A DNA stretch of 64,000 bases from Hydrangea macrophylla (Eukaryota > Streptophyta > Magnoliopsida > Cornales > Hydrangeaceae), in the NCBI GenBank assembly GCA_033977485.1, contig CM066991.1:35275850-35339849 (forward strand), in the 5' to 3' direction. Positions 38,928 through 50,929 of the stretch are shown here, in pieces. The position numbers and the translations under genes are program-made. Under the pieces are notes generated by a model, which saw nothing but the letters and a program-made list of their open reading frames with translations, was not told the origin of the DNA and did no database searches. How positions within the stretch are numbered: the first letter of the stretch is position 1; each line of letters begins with the position of its first letter.

Positions 38928-39423
38928 GTCTGTTCTCTCTTTGGATGGCTAGGGTTAATGATATAAGTATATACGTACTACACACATAGTATACTACATA
39001 CAAACACAACATATACAAATAACTCATATAGACATATCAAATCCTGTTTTTTGTATAATGGGCTCACAAAAGAGATTCATGTGGGCCCAAAATGCAGTGC
39101 AAAGTGTTAAAATGAGTAGCCCAATGGGTACCCATGACCCCGGTGCTAAGTTTTAATGTTAATTACACTATTTAACACATTCGCGGGCCTGTAAACACTA
39201 TATAACAAAAATACATATCAACCATTCATTTTTTTTTTACAAATAAAAATTAATAAAATATAACTTTCAAACTAAAAGCGCTCACTCATGATTTAATTTA
39301 TATGTCCACCAAACACTTAAAATTTTCCAAACACATGTCTTACATAGGTACACTCATATAATATTGTTAACTGAAAATAATAATTAAAATAATTATTTAC
39401 ATAGAAATTTTAGGGTTGTTACA
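36552..39423 (-). mobile_element. Array LTR 5 (2872 bp, class B)
   Basis: Near-identical to LTR 3, including the 14-bp loss (AAAAGTTACATAAG near 38375) and two subrepeats (about 37635-37720). Microsatellite at about 38832-38926. Confidence 0.92.
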
Positions 39424-40529
39424 TTCTACCCTCCTTAAAGAAATTTCGTCCCGAAATTTGTAGCAACGGTAAATACACAAGTCAGTCATAAATAAAGCTA
39501 CGCACGCAATTTTATACAACTATGTATTATGTTTGACTTTCAACCATACGAGACCAAGTACGTCGATCGACTAATCCAAACAAGGAAACCCTCATATATA
39601 TACCTTATTCTCGTATAGTCAATCGTCAAACGTTAACAGATAATCCAAAACATGGATATTGATGCAAAACATGTGCATACAAACTATACATGCAACATGC
39701 TGTAGTTAATCAAAGATTCTAGTTATATGCCCATATTTACCTCTTACCATGTCCCCCATTACACCTCCTCTGGATACCCTTACTTACAATTCAAACATGC
39801 CGCTTCAAGAATATACATAACTCTGCACTGGAAATAAGACTGCGAAGATACTAATGCTATCGAAAATAAATCAACACGTGTTCAGATCCGTCATAGTTGT
39901 AGAAAATAAAATCTCGTTGATCCGATAGATGCTCCAGACTATAATAGAAAGCCCGAATAACGATACAAGAATTATGCTCAATACCAAAATACTTGTTGAT
40001 ACGTACAGCTCCATGATAAGAAGTCCGAGATAACCGAATTATAGAACACATATTAGAATACCAGTCGATAATAAGGGAAATAATATGTATGATTTTTCCC
40101 AATAATAACAAAATTTTCGATACTCCAATGGAATAATAATCTCTCGGATAATATGCCTGTAGATACCAGATAATGCTGAAGGCCCGCTAATAACAATCTA
40201 AATCCACTGGGCAGGAGCTCCACTGTTGATCATCCTCCAACTCTCCTCTACTACCCATCATACCAACAATATGTATGCATGCACTATTATGCAACTCAGT
40301 ATATAACAAATGATTTCAACAAATTAACACATAATGATATGCTCGGAAAGTTATGTAATTAATTGATTGAAAATAATTGTATAACATGTGGGCAACACAT
40401 GGATTGTACATAAGTACACATAACCTGAAACCCAAATAAATCCGCGACCTATAGCTCTGACCAACATCTAGTCCACAATCCGAGGATCAACTAGACTCAC
40501 TAAGCTAGCCATAAGCTCTGATACCAAGC
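39424..40529 (-). mobile_element. Array internal segment 5 (1106 bp, class B)
   Basis: Near-identical to internal 3, including AGCTACGCACGC and AACATGTGCATAC. Confidence 0.9.
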
Positions 40530-42856
40530 TGTCACACCCCAATTTTTGGACAACCAAATATTTAATCCAGAGCATGTATCTAGACTAATATTCAATTTCC
40601 AAAATACCGAGAGTGACACCCTCACACAGGCTAAAAAATCATTTATTTGAAAATAGAATTTAATATTCATTAAATAAGGACACGTGATCCTGTATTAATA
40701 TAAAAACTATGTATTATAAAACTTATATTCCCAATCCTCCATTTCCTTAAAAAGAAATAATATTCCATTACAAATATAATACCATTTTAATTTACAAAAG
40801 GAATACAAAGTTCGTTAAATAAAACTTCTTACAAAGTTCAGAAAAAAGAAATAAAGTCTATACATCCGATGGTCAGAGCAACTACAACGTTCCAATTCCC
40901 AAAAACTCCACAGCCAAGCACAACGGTCACATCATCGAAAGCAATATCCTGCACATGTCATCCAACTACGTTTCAAACAGAAACGCACCCGAATGCATAA
41001 CACACTCGGGTCAGTCACATGACTGGTATGAGTTAAACAAAAATAATAAAATCTGAGGGCTCCTACCTGAACCCGTAAACTACAAACCACATTACAACAC
41101 TGTTGGGCTAAGACATGTAGTTCCACACACATATTTGGACAAAAGAGTAGTTTCCATTTATGTGGTGGCAAGTAGTTTCTTGCCCAAAACCCAAAGCTAC
41201 TACGATTTCATACTTAACCATCTACTTATGGTGAGCCAAATCTGTAAAATTTAGTGGGCCCACCATCTTGCAAATTGAATGATGACAAACCAAGCAAACA
41301 ATTCCGTATACAAACCGTCCACATTCTAACTCAAACGTCGCGTTCATTATTTCACGCTTATCAGTCTTATGAAATAATCCATTTTCATTATTTATTAGCA
41401 TTATATTTATCTTTGTATTCCCTAGGTTCACCCCTTGGCCACCTTCCATGGTACAGCCCACACATATATCCCATGTGTGCCCGGACATATTACCAACACC
41501 CACTCCGGTGCTAGTTTGGTTGGGGTATCAATCAAACCAGGTATACACATCAGACGGCAGGTCAATATGCCTAGACGTCTATACAATATAAGCCAAGCAT
41601 AAGGCTTAGGCTAGCTTGATCACGAAGCCACTGGCAAAAGAGTACACTCAGCAAGTCTTAAGCCAGCTTGATCACGAAGCCACTGGCAAAAGAGTGCGAG
41701 CTACCAAAAACACATATCACGCAATGGAGAGCAGTGAACACTAAGGAATTATGTTACGATTATCACTTATCTTTCGTATTATCCCAATAATTATGAATTT
41801 CACGTTTATCACATAGTTCCGTCTCACCATCCAATCACATCTCTAACTTTTAGATGTCTTAAATTTCTTACAATAAAGGGTTTTATCAATTAACCCATAA
41901 CAATCTTCCCTCAAAAATTTTCAATCAAATTACAAGATCCGTAATATACTATTCAACGTATCTAATTTACTCATGTTTATCAAATGACTACACAATAAGG
42001 TTAGTTATTTCAGGTACAATAACATCAACCCAACATTCAATATTAGCCTACATGAAACCCATAATAAATTTTCAAATTCTCATATAGTAAAGTATTATAA
42101 CAATCGTTCCACAATATTTTCATCGGACTCAACGTTAATGACTATCACCCATTTTTTTTTATAGCTCAACATTATATGAGAAATCATGTATCTCTAAGTA
42201 ACTTTCGTTATGTCATACGAACGAATAAAAAACAACACAACGAATCATATTTCTCCAATGTCGTACATTTTAATATACTAAAAACTGCTACTGAAACCTT
42301 CTCTGCCCAAACGGTGCAGAATTAGGAAAATTTCCATTAGACGAAAAGTGTGCAGAATTGCGTTTTACATAAGTCTTGCGAACAAAATGTTCAAATTTAA
42401 AGCCACGATTTTACAATAATTTTCTAAAGTTTCTGCAACTGTATTAATTAAAAAAAAATGGATTTCACACATATTTCTTAATTACCATGAATATTTTACA
42501 TATGGTTTTATCAAACTCACTATTCACTTAACCTTTTTGAATGCCCTAAAGTCAAAATCACAAAGTCACACGAAGGGGAAAGAAAATATCTAGATTACTT
42601 CAACAACAATAACAACGTATATCCATTACTAAGATTTAACCCTAACAATTAAATTAAACATGTACTACTTTAATTTACTCTCGTATACATGCATATATAC
42701 ATACGTGTATATATATATGCTCGCATACACAAAATTTGACTCACCTCGTTGATCAAAAATCGACCACCACGAATGCTTCGCGATTCCCCACATGCCCACG
42801 AACCCGAGACCATTCTCCTTTCTTCTTCTTCTTCTTCTTCTTCTTCTTCTTCTTCT

Positions 42857-42925
<69 letters not shown>

Positions 42926-43418
42926 GTCTGTTCTCTCTTTGGGTGGCTAGGGTTATTGATTTAAGTATATACGTACTACACACGTAGTATACTACATACA
43001 TACACAACATATACAAATAACTCATATATACATATCAAATCCCATTTTTTGTCTAATGGGCTCACAAAAGAGACTCATGTAGGCCCAAAATGCAGTGCAA
43101 AGTGTTAAAATGAGTAGCCTAATGGGTACCCATGACCCCAGTACTAAGTTTTAATGTTAATTACACTATTTAACACATTCGCGGGCCTGTAAACACTATA
43201 TAACAAAAATACATATCAACCCTTCATTTTTTTTAACAAATAAAAATTAATAAAGTATAACTTTCAAACTAAAAGCGCTCACTCATGATTTAATTTATGT
43301 CTGCCAAACACTTTAAATTTTCCAAACACATGTCTTACATAGGCACACTCATATAATATTGTTAACTGAAAATAATAATTAAAATAATTATTTACATTGA
43401 AATTTTAGGGTTGTTACA
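40530..43418 (-). mobile_element. Array LTR 6, outer 5' LTR (2889 bp, mosaic)
   Basis: The left part is class B (two subrepeats, about 41610-41700). The right part (U3 side) shares states with LTR 1, for example GTCTAATGGGCTC and retention of the 14 bp lost in LTRs 3 and 5. It ends cleanly at TTGTTACA; the following TGCAC is the predicted target duplication. Microsatellite at about 42819-42925. Confidence 0.92.
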
Positions 43419-43589
43419 TGCACAGCTGCTCTACTCGATTGTGCTAGAATTGATAATTTGAAATCTGCAAATAAGGATAATTTTAGCGACTCGAAAATAA
43501 AATTAAAAACAAAGAAAATAAAATATAAACTAATATTTACTAACTAAGTAAATTACGATTCTAATAATTAACGGCTAAAATTATTTCAA
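43419..43589 (-). mobile_element. Leader of a tRNA-Asp-primed LTR element, cut by the array
   Basis: AT-rich non-coding stretch between the primer site at 43590 and the point where the array was inserted. The rest of this element should continue beyond the array and the window's left edge. Confidence 0.7.
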
Positions 43590-43607
43590 TCCCCGGCAAC
43601 GACGCCA
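43590..43607 (-). other. Primer binding site, tRNA-Asp type
   Basis: The minus strand reads TGGCGTCGTTGCCGGGGA, one mismatch from the tRNA-Asp primer site common in Athila-like gypsy elements. Confidence 0.85.
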
Positions 43608-43612
43608 AAAAT

Positions 43613-44942
43613 TGATCTCGTCAAAATCAAGATATGAAAAATGTACTTTACTTTTCTAAAGATTTGTAGTAATGAAAGTAAAGGTCGAACCCACAGAGAT
43701 TGATTAATTTTTATCCTTTAATTAATAAAATGTAATCGATTTAATTATAAGAGAATCGGAAGTGTGGTTGATTTATAATTTGATTATTTCTACTAATTAA
43801 ACTATGAATTAAACTACGAAATTATAAAAATAAAGTTTAAATTAAATCTATGTAAACTTGTATACTAAATTGGGAATTGGTTTAAATATGAGTAGATGAG
43901 GTCTAGGATTACAAATCCACCACTAACTATGCATCGGGGGTCTAAACTTTCTATTCTAAGTTCTATGTTTGGATAGTTATGATCTATCGTAGCTACAAGC
44001 CCAATAGTATCGTCAAGAGAATATTGTTAGTTCAATCTAAGCATAATCCATCTATGGTTCACATGAATTATCTACCTATAACTAGGGTGTAGCATAACTC
44101 ATCTTTCCTAAGCATGAATTATAAAAGATGTAAACATCACAATCACATAAGCACCATTGTATGTAAATACTCCTCTCAATCACATAAATCAAGGACTATC
44201 GAGTTCAATAAGCATAAGGAAAAATCTAAGACAAGAATAGATCCAAAATACTCTTGATTATTAACATTAAAAACTAATTATAAATAATCCACCAACATAC
44301 AATCACTATCTAATACATAAACCCTAAAATAGAAAAGCATAGAATCCCCCTTTACATCGCTAGGGTTTCATTGAAACCCTAGATTAGGAGTTTAGTTGCA
44401 CATGGTGGATGGAAGCATGAAGATTAAGTTGATGGAAGCCATTAGAGACCTTCAAGCTTGCTCTTCTCCTTCCTCTTACCTTCCAAAGCTCTCAATGAAA
44501 GAATGTGTCTCCCCCCTCAAAATTATAAAAACTAAGTATATGTAGATTTTACAAGAGTTTTTGGAAGCTTTCCTATCCCGAAACTAACTAAAACAACTGT
44601 TATTCACAATCCAGACATCATTCATCAGTTTCGTTTGCACAGGACTCTTCAGTATAGTGAAATACGCAACTTTGGTTTTTGTACGGATTGCACGAGCGGG
44701 CCGCGCGAGCGCGTAATTAGGAAGGTCGAGCTCTCGGATCGCGCGAGCGAATTCTGGGATCTCGCGCGATCGGGCCGCTCGCGCGATGTGCCTTTTTTAG
44801 CTTCTTTCTTCTTGCTTTTTCTCCTTATTTAACCTAGAATCCTTGTTTTCTTCTAAAACCTGACCAAAAATAGAAAATAAAGTAAAACTACACAACAACA
44901 GGATAAAAACGGCTAACAAATGTGAATTAAGGCATATAATCA
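43613..44942 (-). mobile_element. LTR (about 1330 bp) of the tRNA-Asp-primed gypsy-like element
   Basis: The inner end on the plus strand is TGATCTCG, five bases from the primer site. The outer end is ATAATCA at 44942, giving TGAT...ATCA inverted ends. A GC-rich patch with CGCGCGAGCG motifs lies at about 44690-44790. It differs in sequence from the LTR at 63427, so it is another family. The outer boundary is inferred from the inverted ends and from the start of the neighbouring LTR homology; GGATT (44943-44947) would be the target duplication. Confidence 0.7.
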
Positions 44943-45771
44943 GGATTTATTCTCTTCCGATCATATTCATTCATATTTTAGACTTCTAAGTCACTTTAGA
45001 AAGTCCATGTACACAAACACCCTACAAACTTTGCACATTCTAGGATCATACATTACATCCATGCAAGATTTGGGGATTTTGTGGCTCCTAATCTAAGAAG
45101 ATTATAAGGAATGAGTTGGATCATACGTCCATGCTTTCCCTTGATCTAATCTTCCTTTCTCATCCGTCCCGGGGATCGAGAGGTCTTCTTTCCTCAAAGA
45201 TTAACATGCATCATTCTAGCTTGCTAAGCATCTTTTGATTTATTTGATTATTTGTTTCAAGAACAATTCATGTCCCCTTAGATTAGGAAAACTTTATTAC
45301 TTGATATGTGATTAGACGATTTTTCCTAGGTTTGTTCATGTGATCTTTCACTTTGTATTGTGTGATACTTGGCTTAGATCTTATGAATGATATCTTATCA
45401 TTAGATCTTCCATTTCAAGTTTCTTATGTGATGTAATATACCTATCATAAATATTAACTGTCAAACCAAACACAGTATAAGATGATTATTTGGATGCTAA
45501 TTGAGGCCCGTCGAAAGATGGGGCGAGTTGAGGGTGTTTTAGTCATGACAAAGGCTCATTCCTCTCTTGTACCAAAACCCCGAGCCAAGTTTTTTGGTTA
45601 TGAAAGGCCGGTGCCCTTTATCCATTTGGGTGCGTCAAATTAGGTTTCTTGGTTCCTTAAAGACCAAGTGGCGACTCTGTATTTGTTTTCAATAGACCTT
45701 TTCCTTTCCTTTTTAAAAAACAATCTCAAAACAAAACAAAAAGAGTGGACGATCGATTCCGCGTGTCCACA
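44943..45771 (+). mobile_element. 5' LTR of the plus-strand Tat-like element, 5' truncated
   Basis: Aligns with the last 800 bp or so of the 3' LTR (about 55200-56025) and ends TGTCCACA directly before a primer site. The missing first 2.45 kb should lie to the left of the element inserted at 44942. Confidence 0.87.
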
Positions 45772-45774
45772 ATC

Positions 45775-45790
45775 TGGCGACTCTGTTGGA
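45775..45790 (+). other. Primer binding site, tRNA-Arg type
   Basis: TGGCGACTCTGTTGGA is close to the tRNA-Arg primer site used by Tat/Ogre elements, three bases after the LTR end. Confidence 0.8.
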
Positions 45791-47164
45791 GATTTTTATT
45801 TTCAAAACAAAAATAATACAGAGGTTTGACTCATAAGAAGCATCCTTAAAATCATCTTATTACCGTGTTTGGTTCACCACATTGCACGCTGCATTTTCCC
45901 TTCCGACTGTGTTTGAAACGCGGCGCTGGCATTGTTTAAGTCTTGCTATGCCAGGGCACAAGTTTCCATTGATACTGTACCTTCCAAGGTATATCAAAAG
46001 AGTAAAAACCTCCTTACTGTCTCCCTGATGGTATATCGGAACTCTCGTTAACGGACCCTATTTGACTAAATCCAGCCTTTGCATGTAGATTTCTATAGAA
46101 CTTTTCATAGGACTGTTAATTTATCTTTTCAGATAGGATAATGTGATATAAACTGCTATATGCCATAGTGGGATTACCTGCGCAGTATAGATGCTTATGT
46201 GGCATAGTACAGAACCTCTTTCTTATGATTTCCAAGGCAATCACTTACATGTGACTACATTGAGTGACCTGCCTAGGCACCATGGTAAGGAAGTCTGCTC
46301 CATGTTCACAAAGATATACACCGCAAACCTTGTTTGTTGGTCCTAGGACATAGGAGTATGAAAACTAGCTAGATAGTATGATCACCATCATAACCTGTTT
46401 CTCCCAAAAACCCTGTCCATATTTACCCAAATATACCTATTTTCACAGAAACTCTGTCTAATCAGCCTAGATTTCCCAGAAATCCATGTTTTTCTCAAAA
46501 ACCTTGAAATTCCTACTTTTCCCAGAAGCTTCTCCCATAAACTCTGATTTCCCAGTCTTTCCCCAAAACGCTGTCCAACTCGCCCAGATATACTTGTTTC
46601 TTCCAGAAACTCTAAATTCCCAGAAATCCTTGTTTCTCCCATCTCCCGAGTATCCCAGAAATTCCATATTTCTTCCAGAAAATTCTAATTCTCTCCTATT
46701 GGTGATCATACTAAAAAGAAAGGTTAGCACACTCTGTATGACTAGGACCTTACTTGTTTAACTGCTATATGTTAGAAGTAGGGGGGTCATATAGATTAGG
46801 GCTTGCATCCGCATGTTTGTCTCATATACATACACAATTCGTGTCAGTCTACATGCACGCACATCTCGTTAGTCTCACATGTGTCAGTCTCTACACATCA
46901 AATTCATACACGTCAGCATCTTCACTCGTGTCAATCATTATATAGAGGTCATATACATACTATGACCGTCATCGGTTCACATCGATGAAGTCTTCAAAAT
47001 CTTGATCATCTCTCCCCTAGGAGTCCATAAGAAGTATTTTGCGCCTCTGCTAATTTGGGCTTTTACTTCTATTTGCAGAAAAAACATAGCCCCGGGTAAG
47101 TGCACTTCTTTACCTCCCAGAATTCACTATCTTAATCGAGGGCTAGACCATCATCGATCCACCA
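45791..47164 (+). mobile_element. Leader of the plus-strand Tat-like element
   Basis: Non-coding. Between about 46385 and 46720 it holds degenerate CT-rich repeats built on TTTCCCAGAAA-like words, which create overlapping ORFs on both strands. I see no gene. Confidence 0.6.
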
Positions 47165-47718
47165 ATGGCCCACAAAGCTCTGGAAGAGAAAATGAATAAG
47201 CTACAAACCACTATTGAGCAGCTGAATTTAAGGGTGTGTTGATTTGAGAAGATAGCGCAGAGTATTGGTAAAGAGCTATCTGAAATAGGAACCAGAATAG
47301 AGGATGCTATCAAAGAAGAAAAGTTCAAGAAGGATGAACCCCAACACCAGTCCAAGAGGCCTAAATACTCCTGAAACTACCTGGATGTCAATACCCAGTG
47401 CAGCCAACCCATGGCATACCCTCCTCGGCCATACCAATCCTCCAACCAAACCATTAGTCGCCTTTACCAGAAAAAGCAACCACGTACCTTTGCCAAGCTA
47501 GAAATCTCCCTCTCCTCAGCCTTGGAGAGCCTGCTCAAAAAGGGGCACCTCCAACTCCTTTAGCCTCGTGCCGATTCCCCACCACCTAACTGTGACCTAT
47601 CCAAGCGATGTGCCTACCACCGACCATTGCATGTGCCTCTGCCATGATATCCAAGACCTCATCGACCGAAACATCATTGAGCCACCACCCATCCAATCCC
47701 ATGTTACCTAAAATGTCA
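47165..47718 (+). pseudogene. Decayed Tat-type gag remnant
   Basis: From the ATG at 47165 the frame reads a charged coiled-coil N-terminus (MAHKALEEKMNKLQTTIEQL). It then passes two stops (47240-47242 and 47372-47374), a Pro/Gln-rich linker, and a Tat-like gag C-terminus (ALESLLKKGHLQLL, KRCAYH). After a frameshift near 47630 it reads CHDIQDLIDRNIIEPP. The central gag domain is absent, so there is an internal deletion. The product would have been the capsid precursor; this copy cannot make it. Confidence 0.72.
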
Positions 47719-50220
47719 ACTTCGTCGAAGGTAAAGCTCCTGGCTTATTTGTTTAAGCGATCCCTTTTCGCTGAGGACCATGAATGTTGAACTTGTGCAA
47801 GTAAAGTGGTGGTGTTTGGAACTTTTGCTGGCAAAGCAAATGAGGATGATCTTTCGAAAAAGAAAAAAAAGAATAAGCGAGTCACCGTGACACTCCATTT
47901 GAGACCAGGTCAAGTCTAGTCGAGTCTGTTCTACGTTTTGAGTCTATTTCAAGTTTAGTCTTGTTGTCAAGTCTGTCTATCATCGAGTTGTTATGAGTCT
48001 GTACCAAGAAATGTAATCCCTCTCTTACTGATAGAACAAAGTCTCATTTTGCCTAATCTGATGTGTATAGTCATAAGTGCATGAATCGCTGAACTGAAAA
48101 TGTCACTTTTCAAATTACCATGGATATTACCATACTAAATTTTTTTTTTTGCATCAAACAAAAAAAAAAGAATCCTGAAAAGGCCAAAGTTGATTTTACG
48201 CTAACACCGAAGAAGACCCGAGAATTGAATAGTCTTACTTTAAGAATTTAAGAGATGCTCTTGCCTTAATCTTGAAAAGACATACTGGGAACTGACTTGG
48301 GGCTTGCTCAACACCTTTTTTTACCATTTCAAAGCCTTGGGCCCAACTCAATTGATAGCCATGCAAATCTGTGCGGACTTAGTCCTTGACGGTAGTCAAA
48401 TATTTTAGTGAGTTTCATCTCCACTTCAAAAAAAAAAGAAGAAAAGAAAATGAAAAAAAAAAAAAAAAAGAAAAGCTCGCTAGGTTGAAAACCCAAAAGG
48501 GCACCTAGGCAAAAGTTAGAGCTGAAAATGTATTGATTTCCAAAATCTGACCCTAGCCAGTCAAAATGATGGAGAAAATGAAAGAAAGAAAATTTTGGTG
48601 ATACATAGAATTGTACACTTCAAGGTACATCATGAGAATGTATCTAGATCAAGTTTTGAAAGGCTCAGAAAGGCCACAAACAAATTTTGAGAGCTGACAT
48701 ACACGTTGTGAAATTATGATAGAAAATCTCGCACCAATCAACTACATAAAATAAATAAATAAATAAATAAATAAATAAAAAACTGGCTAGGTGAAAGTGA
48801 AAAGGATCAATCCTCAAAACGAAACATAAACATAAAGAAAAAAAAGAGAAAGGAGAAGAAAGGGAGACCGAAACTGAATCCTTTTATTCAAGGCTACCAC
48901 AAGTGACCCAAGTTTGAACCTTTTTAATGATTGGTTTGAAAAACCCTCAGACCTCCATGTCTTTCAAAACCCTTGCCTTGAACTACACTTGATCTGATTC
49001 CTACTTAGGGATACGTAGGCAACCTCATCGGTTTGGTCGACACCATCATAATCAAACCAATTTCTTTCAAGACCTTACCCTGAACTACGCTTGACCTGAT
49101 TCCTGCTCGGGGATACGTAGGCAACCACATCGGTTTGGTCATCCCACCTACCTAAAAATCAACCCCCCTTCTTTCAAGATCCTGGCCCGACCTACGTTGG
49201 ACCTGATCCCCGCTCGGGGGTATGTGAGCAGACTTTCAAAACGAAAAGAAGGATGAGCAATAACAAAAGAAAGAAAAGAGCTCGCTAGGTCACCTCACTG
49301 GTGCCTAGGCAAAAGTTATGAGCATCTGAGAGATTAAAGTCACGGTCCTTACCTCAAGCTAGAAAATCACCTTCCACACTAGTGGCAAACTTCAGCCACC
49401 CGCCTCATTTGCCTGAATTTTACTATCTACCCTTCATACAAGGGGCAAACTTCGGTCACCTACCTCATTTGGCTATGAACTAGGGGCAAACTTCATTTGC
49501 CTAACACGATCCCTTCTCACAAAAGGGTGAGTTTTCAAGTCACCAAGTTGTTTTGAAAATTTTGAAATAGAGCATCTTTTATTCTAAAAGCTAAGGCACT
49601 AATCCAAAGCACATCTTGGGAGAAGCAAAGAATTGATTAGATCAATAGGGAATAACTTTCAAAATGAGATTTATCATCAAAATTATACGGAGTGAACACA
49701 AAAGAGAAATGGTACATCATTTATGATGAAAGCACATCAAGATTTGGCAAGTCAAGCTTGTTTCATTTTGGTGTCAAATGTGTCGCCCTCGCGCGTCGGT
49801 ATCTGTCAGTTTCTGAGTCTATCATAGTCTTTTTCAGAAAAAGAGTCTGTCGTAGTCTCAAATGTGTAAGTCAATAGTGACGAATAATGAATTTTTCAAA
49901 TCAAGTTATAAAGAGCCTTCCAATGACAATACAAGCAAGAGTACCAAACATCATTACTGCACCAGTCAAGGCGTCAGCATGAGAAGTGTCCAAACTTGGG
50001 GCAAAATGCAAATTTCATCCCTTTCTTAACCTCCAAAAGTTAACCATCATCTTTGTGCAACATAAGTCCATGAGTGAGTGTTAATCACCCTCCTCCTTCA
50101 ATATCAAAACCTTAACTGTCGCAGACCATCTCCATATCCCTCATCACAAATAGAATGATACCTTTACTCCCATTCAATAGGCGTATTTCCTTCTTCCTAG
50201 TAGAGTGCATTATCCATTCC
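47719..50220 (+). mobile_element. Non-coding interior of the plus-strand Tat-like element
   Basis: No protease, RT, RNase H or integrase motif is present where pol should be. The stretch resembles the long spacer between integrase and 3' LTR of Tat/Ogre elements. It includes an (AAAT)n tract at about 48746-48779. Three copies of a roughly 105-bp word containing GGGATACGTAGGCAACC occur between about 48970 and 49240, with a fourth relative near 52540-52600. Confidence 0.6.
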
Positions 50221-50267
50221 CTCCCAATGGCCCATTTCAGTCAAGATTGACAAGGTTTTATCCTCAA

Positions 50268-50890
50268 CAGGAAAATCAGCTCCCGAAGGCCCTAACTGGC
50301 TCTTTTGGATTGAGCATTACAAGATTTGATCAACTACGAGAGATTCAGAGATGGATCTTGGTTCTAGGTCAAGAATTGAAGAAAGATTCTCACAGAGTCC
50401 ATCAGCTCCCGTAGGCCCTAACCAGCTCTTTTGGATTGAGCATTACAAGATTTGATCAACCACGAGAGATTCAGAGATGGATCCTGGTTCTAGGTCAAGA
50501 ATTAAAGAGAGATTCTCAGAGAGTCCATCAGCTCCCGAAGGCCCTAACCGGCTCTTTTGGATTGAGCATTACAAGATTTGATCAACCATAAGAGATTTAG
50601 AGATGGATCCTGGTTCTAGGTCAAGAATTGAAGAGAGATTCTCAAAGAGTCCATCAGCTCCCGAAGGCCCTAACCGGCTCTTTTGGATTGGGCATTACAA
50701 AATTTGATCAAACATGAGAGATTCAGAGAAGGGTCCTGGTTCTGGGTCAGCAAGATTTGATCAACCATGAGAGATTCAGAGATGGAATCATGGTTCTAGG
50801 TCAGAAGATTTGATCAACTGTGAGAGATTCGAGTTTGAATCCCGGTTCCCAGTCAAGAGAAGTAGTTGAAGAGAGATCCCAAAAAGAGTC
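50268..50890 (+). repeat. Tandem repeat, about 126-bp period
   Basis: Units start with CAGCTCCCGAAGGCC at about 50277, 50403, 50529 and 50655, giving almost four units that carry GAGCATTACAAGATTTGATC. Shortened, degenerate copies continue to about 50890. Confidence 0.88.
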
Positions 50891-50929
50891 GCTTTATTCC
50901 CAGCAGATTCAGTTTAATCCCCAGCAGGT

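Larger units (their letters stand above)
21384..43418 (-). mobile_element. Tandem array of a non-autonomous gypsy-like LTR element (LTR-internal-LTR-internal...)
   Basis: Six LTRs (the leftmost cut by copia) alternate with five internal segments of exactly 1106 bp. In element sense each LTR ends in GGTGTGACA followed by GCT and an initiator tRNA-Met primer site. Each internal segment ends in a purine tract (AAGGAGGGTAGA) followed by TGTAACAACCC. No gag or pol motif is present, so the family is non-autonomous (LARD-like). The internal 3' end and the 2.9 kb LTR recall Del/Tekay chromoviruses, a tentative link. The right flank starts TGCAC (43419-43423), the predicted target duplication. Confidence 0.93.

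Noticed and set aside
43613..44942. This LTR as the 3' LTR partner of the Athila-like LTR at 63427
   Set aside because: The end sequences differ (TGATCTCG versus TGACACGG), and this copy has its own primer site, so both are 5' LTRs of separate elements.
46388..46761. Overlapping ORFs on both strands in the Tat leader
   Set aside because: They arise from degenerate TTTCCCAGAAA repeats. No protein family is recognisable and no start context or partner exon is seen.
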